From Cyclaneusma minus (lineage: Eukaryota; Ascomycota; Leotiomycetes; Marthamycetales; Marthamycetaceae), in contig JAKZHN010000009.1 of assembly GCA_037179335.1 (NCBI GenBank), positions 124,001 to 188,000 on the forward strand: a DNA stretch of 64,000 bases, given 5' to 3'. Both the position numbers and the translations under genes were made by a program. Numbering within the stretch: the stretch's first letter is position 1; each line of letters opens with the position of its first letter. The notes beneath the pieces were generated by a model. It did no database searches and had not been told where the DNA came from. It saw nothing but the letters and a program-made list of their open reading frames with translations. Of the stretch, positions 48,661-60,081 are shown piece after piece.

Positions 48661-50705
48661 ATTATAGAAAGTGACGCTCCAAATAAAGACAAGACAAAGT
48701 CTCGAACAAGGAAGAATGTATTGTGCCAAAAAAAGACCAAGGTATTAGAGGCCCTGTGGCCATGCCCTTACTAGGGTTGCTCCAAGTAGCTTCCATCATT
48801 TGACAAGATACGAAAATTTGGTATTTGCGGCCTCTTCAGTCTTGGTCTAGGGCTCGTGCATCGCATAGGAGAGGACGTGGTGTAGACGACAGCAGGAGAT
48901 TGTTGCGACAGTAAGCCAAGGATGTATAGCGATGATGAGATGCAAAAGAGGTCTGACATGTCATACTCAGTGAATGCTAAACTCAGAGCACTCAGCCTCA
49001 AGTTAGACAACGGGTAGCAGCGGAAATGGAATATGTCAACGTCCTTTGGTCTGAGCAGAACTCCAAGTCTTTAGTTCCTTAGATTGACTGTGTTTACACG
49101 TGTACCGTTGCGTTTCCTTAGAGCATGAGAATAGTGTTCTTCCTGGGCTATTTATATTAGAGACGTCGCAATAGCAGAGCTAGGAAGTCCCGTGACGTAT
49201 CATATGAGTCATATGTCCACTTACACAGAATTTCTGCAATTTTGGCTTCCGTGAGATGGTCTTCGAGCGTTGGAGTGAGCGTGCACTGTCATTCAGGGTA
49301 GCGGGAGGCAGAAAGTTCTTAGGTAGCCCATGCCTCTGCAAACGGGTATAACAGGGTCAGGGACCGCAGCCGAGTAAAGACAAACGGACGAGGGTCAAGC
49401 GATACAGAAATGGCTCGAACGCAGCTGCTTTGGCGGCACGAGAGTTACTCATAGATGACCCCTGTAGTATGCAGTTTTCCGTCTAGCGTTCCTGCGGTCT
49501 TCGAGACTTCGAAGCTCTAAATGGAGTAACGGAGTAAACGCAAATTGATGACATTGACAGCAGCGAGGCGCAGCAACAGCAGGCCAATGATACGGCGGTG
49601 CCGGGATGGTCTTGCGACCTGAGATGTATCATTCCGATTCTCGACAGATTTGCTCAGCGTTGAAGCAGCCAAGTTGAAGGTAAAGTATGTCTCAGCTATT
49701 CACCGTCATCGTAGTATCCATGGCAACTCTTGTTGCGACCAGTTGAGCTCGTTCTCGGAATTGCGTTTCCATGGCGCAATATATAGTGAAGCAGGCTCGA
49801 AGCTCTGAATTCTAAAGGGGTAAACCGAGAAACTTCCGTGGGATGATTCGCACACTCACCTACACAAACCCGTGACATTTTAGATAGAGGCTCTTCGACT
49901 TTGCGTGCGCGTGACTTGCTGCTAAATCATGTGACCTCTTGATTGAACGCTGGAGACCTCCACCAAGCTCCTTTGCCGAGGGGTATAAAAAGGCTGAAGA
50001 TTGCTGCTCAAGCGAAGACAAGCCCAGCAAGAGAAGGAATGTCAACGGAGGAAGGATATTTCCCATCAAACAACGCAGCCATATCCACCTTCCCGACTTC
50101 CATAGCCGGTTCTCAGAATCCCTTGGTAACTATCTTCTGTGAGTCGAACATTTTCTCAAACTCGTTCTGACACCACGAAGTCGCCCGAGAAGTAATTTGG
50201 TAGAGTTGCCAGTGTGCTGAACTGCTGAGACTACACTCTCTCCAAGCAATGAGAAGACACGTAAACAGGAAGGAGACAACAGCAGCTTGGTCAAATCGGC
50301 AGTGACGAATAGCAACAGCGGTCCTCTGTCAGTTTCGAAATCAGGGGTCATTGTACTCTACCGTGTGTGAAATCGTGACCACGAATCTCCCTTTCGCTCT
50401 TCTGCCCCAGGTATTATTCGACTACATGTAAATTCGAAAATCGAGGGAAGACCCACCGACTTGTGGTGATGCTTGTGGAGAATATTCCGTGGGAGAGGAA
50501 AGAAAAGGTCGATAGCGGTTGATATAGCTGCACACGAGAGTCCGTGCGTCACACGTGGTGGCCCAAGCTTCACCCACCCCCGACTGGAGATCTGAGCTCG
50601 TCGCGTTAAGTCACAACCTACCTACCGCGTCGCACTCCAATTCTCAACCTCACCAAGTACTCCCAAGCATCTCCCTAACTCCCGGTCTCCTCATACGCGC
50701 CCAAA
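48661..50705. other. Decayed flank of array B, no gene seen
   Basis: Scattered TATA-like sites (for example TATAAAAAGG at 49983) and partial repeat words persist. No ORF is convincing. Confidence 0.45.
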
Positions 50706-51743
50706 ATGTTCTCCATGCACAGTCACTCCGGCCAATTCTGCCCTGGCCACGCCAAAGACCGTCTAGAAGACATCGTCCTCCGAGCCATCTCCCTCAAAAT
50801 GTCCCTCTTCGCCCTCACCGAACACATGCCCCGTACCGACGTGCGCGACCTCTACCTCGAAGAGGTTCCCATTCCAGCAACCGAAGCCGCTTTCGACGCC
50901 CAAAGATCCCAAAATGCTCCTTCGAGTCGGAGTGAAAGTATTGCGGACCACCATGGACCGGGGATCATCGAGGTGCCGTTTCCTATCCCACGAACTGCTT
51001 CGCAACAGGCTGTCAATGAACTCGTGCCAAGGCACTATGCGTTTCTCAAAGAGGCGAAGCGGTTGAGGGAGAAATACCGGGATCAGATTACGATATTGAT
51101 TGGCTTTGAGGGCGAATGGATTCGGCCGAGCTATGGACCTCTCATTCGAATCCTTCTCGCTCATCCTGATGTCGACTTTTTCATGGGCTCGGTACATCAT
51201 GTTCATGGTATACCGATTGACTACGACGCCGACCAATATGAACAAGCGAAACAGGCCTCGGGTGGCTCGAACGAACGTCTGTTTGAAGATTATTTCGACC
51301 AGCAGTACGAGATGCTGCAAGCACTCAATCCGAAGGTCGTGGGACATTTTGACCTCATTAGACTTTACAGCGGACGCAGAGACGCAGACATGCGGGATAT
51401 GAAGGGTGTCTGGGCGCGGATTGTGAGGAATCTGGAATACATGGCGGCTCGCGGTGCTCTAATGGAGTGTAATAGCAGTGCGCTGAGGAAGGGACTGAAG
51501 GAGCCGTATCCGATGGAGAGTGTAGTGAGAGAGTATAAGAAGCTTGGGGGCATGATGACACTCAGTGATGACAGTCATGGGATTGCGCACGTGGGACTGA
51601 ACTTTGGGAGGGCGCTGGAGTTTCTGGAGAAGTGTGAGGTGAGGGACGTATGGAGGCCGCGGATGGTGGATGGAGTATTCAAGCCCCAGGCTGTCGTGAT
51701 CGAGGAGTTGAAGGAGTTCGCTCCATTGTATCCGTCGACTTGA
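50706..51743 (+). CDS. his2: Histidinol-phosphatase (PHP family)
   Basis: This is an intronless 345-residue ORF. It starts MFSMHSHSGQFCPGHAKDRL, with the first PHP metal-binding His pair HSHSG, then LFALTEHMPR. It continues with IGFEGEWI (metal-binding Glu), FFMGSVHHVHGIPIDYD, KVVGHFDLIRLY and the closing SDDSHGIAHVG. These are the ordered metal ligands of fungal histidinol-phosphatase (yeast His2). The enzyme converts L-histidinol phosphate to L-histidinol, the penultimate step of histidine synthesis, in the cytosol. Length agrees with the yeast protein (about 335). The start is the first ATG and places the HSHSG motif at the expected N-terminus. Confidence 0.95.
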   Translation: MFSMHSHSGQFCPGHAKDRLEDIVLRAISLKMSLFALTEHMPRTDVRDLYLEEVPIPATEAAFDAQRSQNAPSSRSESIADHHGPGIIEVPFPIPRTASQQAVNELVPRHYAFLKEAKRLREKYRDQITILIGFEGEWIRPSYGPLIRILLAHPDVDFFMGSVHHVHGIPIDYDADQYEQAKQASGGSNERLFEDYFDQQYEMLQALNPKVVGHFDLIRLYSGRRDADMRDMKGVWARIVRNLEYMAARGALMECNSSALRKGLKEPYPMESVVREYKKLGGMMTLSDDSHGIAHVGLNFGRALEFLEKCEVRDVWRPRMVDGVFKPQAVVIEELKEFAPLYPST

Positions 51744-52069
51744 TCTTGACACAGACAAGGTCTTCTGGCGTTCCAGGAACTACTACTGCATCATTGATAC
51801 CCCTTATTTCCAGCGATGGAATTGTCTTAGCCGGAGTCGAAAAAAAAAGCCGGCTGGCTTTCAGAAATACGATTAGCTATCGGATGACAAGGTTAGATAG
51901 AAGCCTAAGATGGCTCCTCAATTACCACAATTTTTCAACGAGCCATACTCCATCCTGCGGTCCTGTCACATGTCTCTTCCTACCTACATCTCTGTCAAGA
52001 ATTCGTCGATCCTGCTCTTTCCAAAGCCCCTAGGCAAACAACAAAACTTCGAAAACATCAGCCGCTTCC
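51744..52069. other. Convergent intergenic region
   Basis: A 3'-3' spacer between his2 and the rhodopsin-fold gene. Nothing else seen. Confidence 0.6.
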
Positions 52070-53545
52070 TCATGCCTTGGCAGCCTCAGTCACATCCACC
52101 CCATTCTTAACATAAATCTTCGCCGGATCCGTCGGTTGCATTTCCAAGTCCTCATCATGCTCCACCACAGCCGTCCCCGTATACCCCGACTCAAACCGTC
52201 CCTCATCCGAAACTGTAGTCTTCTCATACGACTTCTCATTCGACTCGAGAGTCGAAGTGTCATTCGAACCTCGACTGCTGCCGCGATTCGCAAAGTCACG
52301 CAACGAATCGAGGAGCGAAACTAGACTGTTGTGTGGAATTAGATCGCTGAGAATGGGTCGTAGCGTGATGGCACAGGCGGCGATGATGCCGATCTGGCAC
52401 TCGACGAGGTTCCAGACGGACATGCCGGTGAGCATTACTTGGATCTTTTGTTAGGTTGAAATGCTGACTTGTCCTGAGATGGTAGGGGAGGGGAGAAGGA
52501 GAACCTACGGATTGCGTCGCCTTTGTATAGACCTAGTGCTCCATCGATATACATATAGCACTTCGCAATACTTGCGCCGAGCGACCTTTTCAAGTCAGAG
52601 AAAGTTCATTTCCAAATTCCAGAATTCCAGCAACCTGGAAGGGCCCGAAGGATGGAACTTACAGAGTACCAATCATGAAATTCGCCATCACGAGGGCTTT
52701 CTTCTCGGCAGACATATGCAGCCGCAAGATCTCGTTTCACAATTAGCTCAAACTGCTCTCAAACCCCACGCCTAATGTTTTTCAAAGGCACCTACTTACC
52801 ATAGGAATCGGCAAAATCAAAGTGATGAGATCAGTGGCCACATCACTCCCCACCATAGCATAACCAGTCGGAATCGAATTACCGCAGTATTGCACATAGG
52901 CTTGGTGCGTGCTAAAAGCTGCCCACAAGTGTGACCCGCATTGCAACAAACCAGCTATTTCGAAGCTTATGGTCCAGGCGACGATGACGAAACTCCAGAT
53001 GATTAGGAGGGGGCGAAAGACGGATTTGGCGAAGATGCGGAGGTAGAGGAGGGAGACGGATAGCTTGATGATGCCGACTGTGAATATTCCAAGTAGGAGA
53101 AAGGCGAGTTGGATCTGTTGCTTTGCGTTAGCAACATAGGAGGAATCGGTCACGCGGTAGGGGAATGGCGAAAGTGATTTTCCTTACATGTTTGGCTATA
53201 AGCAAAGTATTGGCTGCAGCCGCAGGGCTCTCGTCCTTGAAAGTTATTCCTGAGGGGTAGGCAAGTGCATGCTCGGCCACACCTATTTTGATCGATATTA
53301 GCTAACTCACATTTCGAAAAACCTGGTACTGGGCTACAGTAAGAACTGAGTTGGAGCATACCGTAGATTTCCATGACGGTCAGGCCCGTGGAGCTGATTA
53401 TGGCAACGAGGATGAGCCAGTCTGAGGCGGTTAGGACCAGGCCTCGGCGGATGGAAGAGACGAATCGCAGGGTTACGCATGTTAGAGCGAGGAGCTCGAG
53501 GATAATGAATGCGGCTATGATGCCACCAGGATTGTCGTATGCCAT
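52070..53545 (-). CDS. Rhodopsin-fold (SAT/PTH11-like) integral membrane protein
   Basis: Six exons join in frame: 53545-53362, 53282-53188, 53114-52800, 52730-52663, 52585-52509 and 52437-52070, giving 368 residues. Splice sites are canonical GT..AG. Seven hydrophobic spans are visible: GGIIAAFIILELLALTCVTL, the LTASDWLILVAII segment, and IQLAFLLLGIFTVGIIKLSV. Next come LLIIWSFVIVAWTISFEIAG with C...C, VATDLITLILPIPM, KALVMANFMIGTL and VECQIGIIAACAITLRPIL. Order and loops match the fungal 'rhodopsin domain' family (PF20684), which includes PTH11-like receptors and SatC-type cluster proteins. The cytosolic tail is acidic and Ser/Thr-rich. The ligand is unknown. It lies convergent with his2 and upstream of the esterase/UstYa group. 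Confidence 0.85.
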
Positions 53546-54716
53546 TGTGGATAGTAATGTCTTGGACTCTTGGTAGGTTACTGGAAGCAGAGTAATCTAT
53601 TGAGATTGCTAGTAGATGGGCTAGGATCGATAATGTGACTCTGAGTTTGAAGGATTTGGGACGAGCTAGGATGGTTCTATTTCTGTAAAACGACCATTCT
53701 TTTGTATAGCATGATGGTAGAATGAGGCTCCTACCACCCTAAAGTCCTTGAAAATCACATACTGATAGTGGCGAGCGATAGAACTCAAATTGTCGGCTGC
53801 TTGGTGTAACACAGGAAGTGTGGTTAGCTTCAGGCTGTCAACGGTGTGCTTTTCCAGATTTGCCTTGTTTGCCTTGACATATTTTCTCATACCATCAGTC
53901 TGCCAAGATCATAGCAATTCCTCAAATTCCGTGTCTCCACTACGTACAGAGGTAGTGTATACTCAGGCTCCTGACCGAAGCTGTCAAGTTCATACTTCAA
54001 ATCTGACGATCGATTTCCCGAATGAGTGACCACCCTCAGCATATGATTATCCAGCATGCAAGGCTGGATGATCTTAACAGCACGAATGTGATTAACTCAA
54101 AAAGATTATGCATTACGACTCTGAGGGCTCAGAAGATCTTTCAGCCCCAGAATTGGATGCGGGGAAGCTCGCGGGGATAGATAATCGGCAAACCAGAATC
54201 CAGCAACCGGGGTAGCATTTTGAAGGCTGCGTAGTGCGTTGAGTTGAGAATCTTTCTAAGCAAGCCGCATTTCTGTGATGCACTGCTTCGCTGAAGTTTC
54301 GTCCGGAATGCCGACATGTGAAGACTGCATATGCAGATGGCTTAGTACGGACGAGAGAATATGCAAGGCTATGTGGTAGGAAAGTGGGATGATAGTTGTG
54401 TTGAATGGGTGGAAAGCTGGGGTAGGTTGGAGCGGTGAATTGGTAGCTTGCAGCTTGGTCAAGATCATGCATAAGGTTGCTAGTTTTGCAAAGTAGTGTA
54501 GGTCACAGTGGGCTTGGACCATCACCTGAAGAGTTGAGGCCTCTGGGGAGATAAGAGACGATCATGCGGTAGTAGTATCACAAGCTGACCGGCAGGATTC
54601 TCCCAGCTTCCTATGTCCATGATTTTTGCGGTTGTACTCGTGACTAAAGCAAGGCTTGTCTACATTTCGATCTCTCCTCCCGCTGCAGACAAGAGAAAAG
54701 AAGTAAAGCAACTTGC
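53546..54716. other. Intergenic, no gene called
   Basis: A 74-residue minus frame at 53666-53890 looks somewhat protein-like but has no context, and I do not call it. Confidence 0.45.
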
Positions 54717-56734
54717 TTACACATCTAGTTCGTCCGCCAGACTCTTGATGTAGGTACATCTCCTGAATAGATCCTGCTTCTGGATCTGCTCATTCCGGGA
54801 CTGAAGTTTCGGAGCCTCCATCGCTCCGTAACCCAACACGCTAGACAGCAACTGCTGCACATTCTCAAGTCCCAGATACCCACCAGCAGAGCCATCGCCT
54901 TCCCGGGTTAGGTTCGAGGCACCAACATCCTCTCCGTCTTTCAAGATCGCTGGCCCGGTGCCGAGGGGTCCCCCTAGCACCTGGACTTTCAAGGAAGAAG
55001 GAAATTCGTCTAGACCTCCTGGTGTAGTAACATCGTATGACGTGGGCCATTCGCCAAGTTGCTTCTTCGAGGAGGCTGGATCCACTGGATTCCCGGTGTA
55101 GGCAAAGTTGACCAAAGCCCTTGCGAAGATTTCAGAGAATTCGAGATCCTCCTTGCTCATCTGACCTTCAGGGAATACTCCGTTGAAGATGTAGTTTGTG
55201 TCTGAACCATGAGCAACTCCTACATACGGCATGCCAGCGGCATTAAACAACGGAGTCAAAGCAGTTTGGTTCAAGTTATAGACGCGTACGCCGTCAAACT
55301 CCGGATCAACAGACGAGCGAGTATGTTGCGTCATGGCATTTCCGTAGTCGATGGATGAGCAGGTAAACAGGACATCTCGCAAGATTCGCGAAATTCTGAA
55401 ATAATTGACTGAGATGGTGGGATCGTCCGGGGATTTGCGAGCTTCGTAGTTGTCTACCTCCTCCTGGAAACTTGATGGGGGATACAGAGAGAACAGAGTC
55501 GATATCTGGTCTGCAGATAGCGCATGTGCAAAGACTTTGAGAGGCTTAATCATGTCTTCTTCGGTTTGGATGGAAGTACCAGGACCGACGTTAGTCGCAC
55601 TATCATCCTGAGTCCAGCCAAAGATCATACGGATTCCTGGGAGGTAGTGTGTTAGGAAATACTCGCGAGAAACAGTGCGTGGTACGTACCTTTCGCGAAT
55701 CTTCCTTCACGCATCAGGTTGGATTGGCGATCAGGAAGAAAGTCATCATCAACCGACGGAATGAAAGTAAAAGTGCCAAGTGGAGGATGGTTGGCAGCTG
55801 CATACTCCAGAGCAGTATTGAGAAGATCTTGCATGGGTAATTTTCGCAGACAATCGATCATTTTCGAATCAGTGAGATCGCCGCAACCGGATTTCTCAGC
55901 AACAGCAAGTGTGTGGAGAGTTGTAGCATCACTAGTGATGTTCAAAGCCGTTCCTGGTGGGCCAGACATCATCCATGCTTGTTGGAAAGGCACACCCTGC
56001 TGACCTCCATACGCCAAGGTCTGAAGTGAAGCAGCTGTGCCACCAGCGCTCAGCCCATAGACCGTGATTCTTTCTGGGTCACCGCCGAAGGCTTGGATGT
56101 TGTCTTTGATCCATTGCAACCCCAGACGCTGATCTCGCAGTCCAACATTCAGCGACTTCTGATCCTTGAGAGTCGAAGAACGAGCAAAGCCAAAGATCAA
56201 CACTCGATAGTTGAGTGACGCATAGATGATAGGCTTTCCATCGGAGACAGATAGCTTGAGCAGGTTATCGGGGTCGAAGTGATCATCCGTGGACGATCCT
56301 TTGACGACTCCGCCGCCGTAAAGCCATACCACAACAGGAATTTTGCTTTCAGAAGTGAGGTTCAAGCCCGCAGGTCTGGAGATTCGGAGGTTCAGACAGT
56401 CTTCGCTCATATCCGTGGTCTCGGAGAAGTACGGAGGCACGGCATTCGGAACTTGAGGGCAAGAGTGGCCAGGTGTGGTGGCGTCGATGATCTCCCCCGA
56501 AGGAGGTGTGAACGGCTCTGGAGCAGCGAATCGGCGCTGTCCTGAAGTGTCATGAGCATACCTGATGTTGTGGAAATGCTCGACTGAGTTTGCAACCGTC
56601 CCTCGATATGTGGCTTTGTTCTCCCCGAGAGAGACTAAAGGCTCTGCATTGATGCTGCTCAGGGAGAGAGCCGCGACAACAACACCCAACAAAGTCGAGA
56701 ACATGATGGAGAAACGCCAGACTTTCCGAGACAA
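54717..56734 (-). CDS. Secreted type-B carboxylesterase
   Basis: Exon 1 is 56734-55690 and exon 2 is 55636-54717 (intron 53 nt, GTACGT..CCCAG), giving 654 residues. A better start may be the ATG at 56704, which puts the signal peptide (MFSTLLGVVVAALSLSSINA) at the N-terminus. The family signature SEDCLNLRI lies at about 110-118 and the oxyanion region VVWLYGGG at about 135-142. The nucleophile Ser is in YGLSAGG at about 229 (usual form GESAGG, here Leu for Glu), and the catalytic His in VAHGSDTNYIF at about 491. Substrate could be a lipid ester, polyol ester or metabolite. Its 3' neighbour is the rhodopsin-fold gene and its 5' neighbour is the UstYa gene on the same strand, so it may belong to that group. 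Confidence 0.92.
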
Positions 56735-57254
56735 GAGAGAGAATTGACGTTGTTGACAGTCACCGGTGGTTTCGGAGAGTACTAGGCCGCAAGATGTAAG
56801 GCAAACAATTGAAGCACCCGGACGGGCTTAAGGATGCCGTAATTTAGTGCTAAAATCCGAACGTCACACAAGCAGAAATATAAGCTTGCAACTTGAGAAG
56901 TTGCAAGAGTCAAGTGTTCAAGACTCGACTTGTCGTTGTGCAGAAAGCTGGCTCTGAAGATACCAGCCTCTCTGAGGAGCCTCGTTTGTTGGTTCAGCTA
57001 TGAGCAGGGGTCAACTGACTGCATGCTGCGCCCCGCCTATGCAAGCACATTGATCACTAACACATGTGCATAGAGTAGCAGTATAAATGTCACAACAAGT
57101 GGGGCTATAGGCAAAGTCTTGGCATTTGTTTTGGCAAGGGTCGTGGAGATCATATCATCATTACCGGCATTGTCAGACTATCGCGAGCGGTTTCAAGACT
57201 TGATCTAAAGTAATGCCGACCGGCGACAAGACGCTTGAAGGCAATCAAACTCAA

Positions 57255-58277
57255 TCAAGGTTCCGCTTTTCCTTCAAACAGCTCTTCTGGTGGCGGAACC
57301 ATTTTCTCAAACAGCGCAGCCCGATCCATCATCCACTCGTGAAGTTTAGACCAGTCAACGCAAGCATGCGCTTGAGGCACTCGGACTGATGGCTTATGGC
57401 TCTGCCGACTGTGTCGCGTCCATTCTAGTGTATACAGCGACACATCTGCTGAGCACATGAGGGCTTGACGTAGGCTCTCAATGCAATGATCTGGACATAA
57501 AATCCAAGCATCAGCGAGATAGATCTCAGCCATCGGAGTTCGGTACAGATTGTTCTTACCTGCGTGCATTTCCAGGTCATCCCAGTCTTCGTCCTGGGAA
57601 TAGTAATAGTCGGCATAGAAGTACTGTCTGATTCGTTTCTGAGAAATGATGAGTTTAAGGCACCGAAAGATCGTGGAAATTGGGTGTTGATACCAGGCAG
57701 TGCAAGCTGTGAGAAACTCCAAGTCCCGCAACGAAACCTCCGTCTTGATAGGCGACGGACGATGCATTGCCTGCTTTTTGAAGTTCATCACCGGAGACTC
57801 GGATCAGAGTTCCTAGATCAATGCGTCAGAAGCAGCTCGAAGTGGTACAGTTAAGGACAATGGTTTGGTGCTTGAGTATACCTTGCAAAATATCATGCCA
57901 GGCTTCGTCGAGTTCCGGCCTTGGTTTGCCGACAAATCTCGACTTTTCGGGGTCCTCGGTGAATCTGCGATTCTCATATTGCAGAGATCCATAAGTTGGA
58001 GCTGTAAATGTAAGTGGATGTAGACGTGAGAATCTGAAATGATCTTTGACTTACAGAATGGTTGTTTTACATTGCCAGTCGGTGGAGAGCAAGATGGATA
58101 GAGAGTAAGTCTGAGACACAGCGCTCCTAGAGATAATATACTGACAAAGGACAATCCCAAAAGTAGAAAGAAGAGTCGTTTCCAAGAGGTAGTATAATGT
58201 GATTCTTGGAGTTGTTGATCATAGAGTTCTTCCCTATGGTCAATGGGCGAATACTTCAGATTCTTGGTGAGAGCCAT
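57255..58277 (-). CDS. UstYa-family (DUF3328) oxidase-like protein
   Basis: Five exons join in frame: 58277-58055, 58001-57882, 57812-57694, 57638-57560 and 57490-57255, giving 258 residues. Introns are 53-69 nt. A cytosolic N-terminus is followed by one membrane span at about 33-58 (FFLLLGLSFVSILSLGALCL). Next comes the family block RFVGKPRPELDEAWHDILQG. Both family-defining HxxHC motifs are intact: HSLHC at about 149-153, followed by KRIRQYFYADYYY, and HADHC at about 179-183, followed by IESLRQALMCSADV. UstYa/Yb proteins catalyse oxidative cyclisation or hydroxylation of ribosomal peptides (ustiloxin, phomopsin, asperipin), and homologues act in other pathways such as cyclochlorotine. Introns break every motif, so a plain ORF scan would miss the family. 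Confidence 0.9.
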
Positions 58278-58617
58278 TTTCGAAGATAGAAATTTTAGCA
58301 GTGAGAAAGTGAGGCGAGGAATGCCACGTCTTTTCAGACTTTTCTCAAGATCCGGAAATTTGTCGAATATGATACCAATCACTCGTTTCTCTCAACCCAC
58401 CCTTCGTCTCTCACGAGGCAAACGACCGGTGCAACCTTCCGCCGATCCCAGGGCGCAGCCGCGCAGGTGCTGGCAAACACATGCAATTTCCCCCGCTAAA
58501 ATTCGCCTCCCACTAGCGCGGCTGCACCCGCGCCAGGAACGCATAAAATCTCCGCCAGCCTTCGTTCCTTTCCCTTTCCTTTCTCTTTCTTCTCCATCTT
58601 GGTGCATGGGCTTTACG
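58278..58617. other. Promoter side of the UstYa gene
   Basis: No gene seen. A pyrimidine-rich stretch at 58561-58602 is the main feature. Confidence 0.45.
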
Positions 58618-58620
58618 CAT

Positions 58621-59062
58621 ATCAGTGAGGATTCGTCCGAGATTGCGTTTTTGCTGGTTGAAAACTTTACTATGACCGCTCTTGGTTGCCTTCGGGTGGC
58701 CAAGGAATCTTTGGAACAAAAAATCGCATTTTGCGAATCTTTTCTCATTTTCATTGCTGTCTGTGGCTGTGGCCATGGCTGTGAAGAAGATGCTACCGAG
58801 TTTGAAGCTTTGGGGGATCGATAGAGCGCGATGGTGGATGGAGATACTGGTGTTGTTGACATTGACGTTGCTGGTTTGAATCTGCGCGGGGCGACGACGC
58901 CGCTAAAGCCGAGTCCTGAAAATTCAAAAAAAAAAAAAAAGTCGCCCTTCCAAAAACACGGCTTGTGTTCCAAAGATTCCCTGCCACCCGAAGGCAGCCA
59001 AGAGCGGTCATAGTAAAGTTTTCAACCAGCAAAAACGCAATCTCGGACGAATCCTCACTGAT
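58621..59062. repeat. Long inverted repeat, arms about 96 bp, 249-bp spacer
   Basis: Arm 1 is 58621-58717 and arm 2 is 58967-59062. Arm 2 read backwards repeats arm 1 with only a few differences (GGTTGCC against GGCTGCC, GGCCAAGG against GGCAGGG). The spacer carries an A run of 15-16 at about 58926-58941. Both arms translate to the same peptide fragment (ISEDSSEIAFLLVENF) because they are copies, not because it is a gene. It could be a MITE-like element or an inverted duplication able to fold as a long hairpin RNA. Confidence 0.9.
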
Positions 59063-59503
59063 GGATCGCGGTGATGCTGCGGCGCTGCCGCGCCGCGCAG
59101 CCTGCGCTTGTTGACAGTTGTTGTGAGGTTGACTGCCCGCCACCAAGCACATTGAGCTGGATCCGCTTCAAAGTTCGCGCAGTTCAGCCAATCCAACTCC
59201 CAAGGAAAGATGAGGCTCAGTCATTACAGGTGGTCGGAAGCATGTAGGTCATGAAAGATAAGAGAACAGGTTGTTCTCAACTTCCCAGGCGGTGAAGCAA
59301 GCGGGGAAGCTCCCAAGCTGACCATCTAGCAAACACCATGACAACGCGCGCTGGTGAAATGTTGCCTTTGTGATGGCACCTACTGCAGGCTGTTGAATAA
59401 TCCCGGAGCTTCACCCAAACTCGGGCGAGGTTGCAGATGTAGTCAATACATGAGCTGCTTTGAAGCCTTGCCAAGGTGAAAAATCAGAAAAAACGGCTAA
59501 GCA

Positions 59504-59567
59504 TGTGAAAAATGGTGTGTTATACACAGTCTCTTGCAGCAATAGCTGAGCAACACCATTTTTCACA
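59504..59567. repeat. Perfect 15-bp inverted repeat upstream of the secreted peptide
   Basis: TGTGAAAAATGGTGT (59504-59518) pairs with ACACCATTTTTCACA (59553-59567) over a 34-base loop. A looser match extends to GGCTAAGC / GCATAGCC-like ends (about 24 bp). It lies 230-295 bp before the ATG of the small secreted peptide and could be a regulatory site or a tiny element. Confidence 0.85.
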
Positions 59568-59618
59568 CTCATAGCCTTACAGCTGTGGCATCAAGATAGC
59601 GACCATGCTGGTAAGCTC

Positions 59619-59626
59619 TATATAAA
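59619..59626 (+). promoter_or_regulatory. TATA box of the secreted peptide gene
   Basis: TATATAAA lies 173 bp before the ATG at 59799, at a usual distance for a fungal gene. Confidence 0.5.
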
Positions 59627-59798
59627 CCGACCAACTCTGCACATTCAATTTGAGTACCAGCCGCGGTTTCACAAATACTCGGGTAGGTTTGATGTAGCAT
59701 CTCGACTTAATCCTTTACTAAAATTCTTAGGTCTTTAAATTCGACGACCTGTAACATCACTCCGCTTTACTGCAGAAGTCCCACCCTGAGTCAACAAG

Positions 59799-60081
59799 AT
59801 GCAACTCTTCAAGCTTCTCATGGTTGCTACCGCTGCCTTCTCCTCCGTACAGGCCCTGCCAATGGACATCACTGGTAGGATTCCGCCCAGACCAAAGCGT
59901 TCAAACGGCGAAGTAACCTAGCTGACATCTTCAAGATCTCTCGACCTCGACCATCAAGACACGAGATGGTGAATCGGAGTTTGACACAGATCTTTGCTGG
60001 GGCAAAGTCATATCGATGCGATGGAAGCCGCGATCATTGCTTCCAGTGGACATATGCATCGGTGATTGCTGTGATGATTAG
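59799..60081 (+). CDS. Small secreted peptide, 73 residues
   Basis: Exons 59799-59874 and 59936-60081 join through a 61-nt intron with an excellent signal set (GTAGGA, branch GCTGAC, TCAAG). Residues 1-20 are a signal peptide (MQLFKLLMVATAAFSSVQAL). The mature part contains LSTSTIKTRDGE, then DTDLCWGKVISMRWKPRSLL, and ends in DICIGDCCDD. It has four cysteines, three of them in the last seven residues, and an acidic C-terminus. There is no known family. KTRDG or KPRSL could be Kex2-type processing sites, but there is no repeated core as in UstA-type precursors. It lies about 1.5 kb from the start of the UstYa gene and points away from it. It could be an effector, a processed peptide or a non-repetitive precursor. 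Confidence 0.65.

Noticed and set aside
53666..53890. 74-residue minus-strand frame with protein-like composition
   Set aside because: It could be a lost exon, but no flanking exon or family was found.
59799..60081. Secreted peptide as a classical UstA-type RiPP precursor
   Set aside because: It lacks the multiple repeated cores separated by KR sites that define that type. Kept only as a possible single-core substrate.
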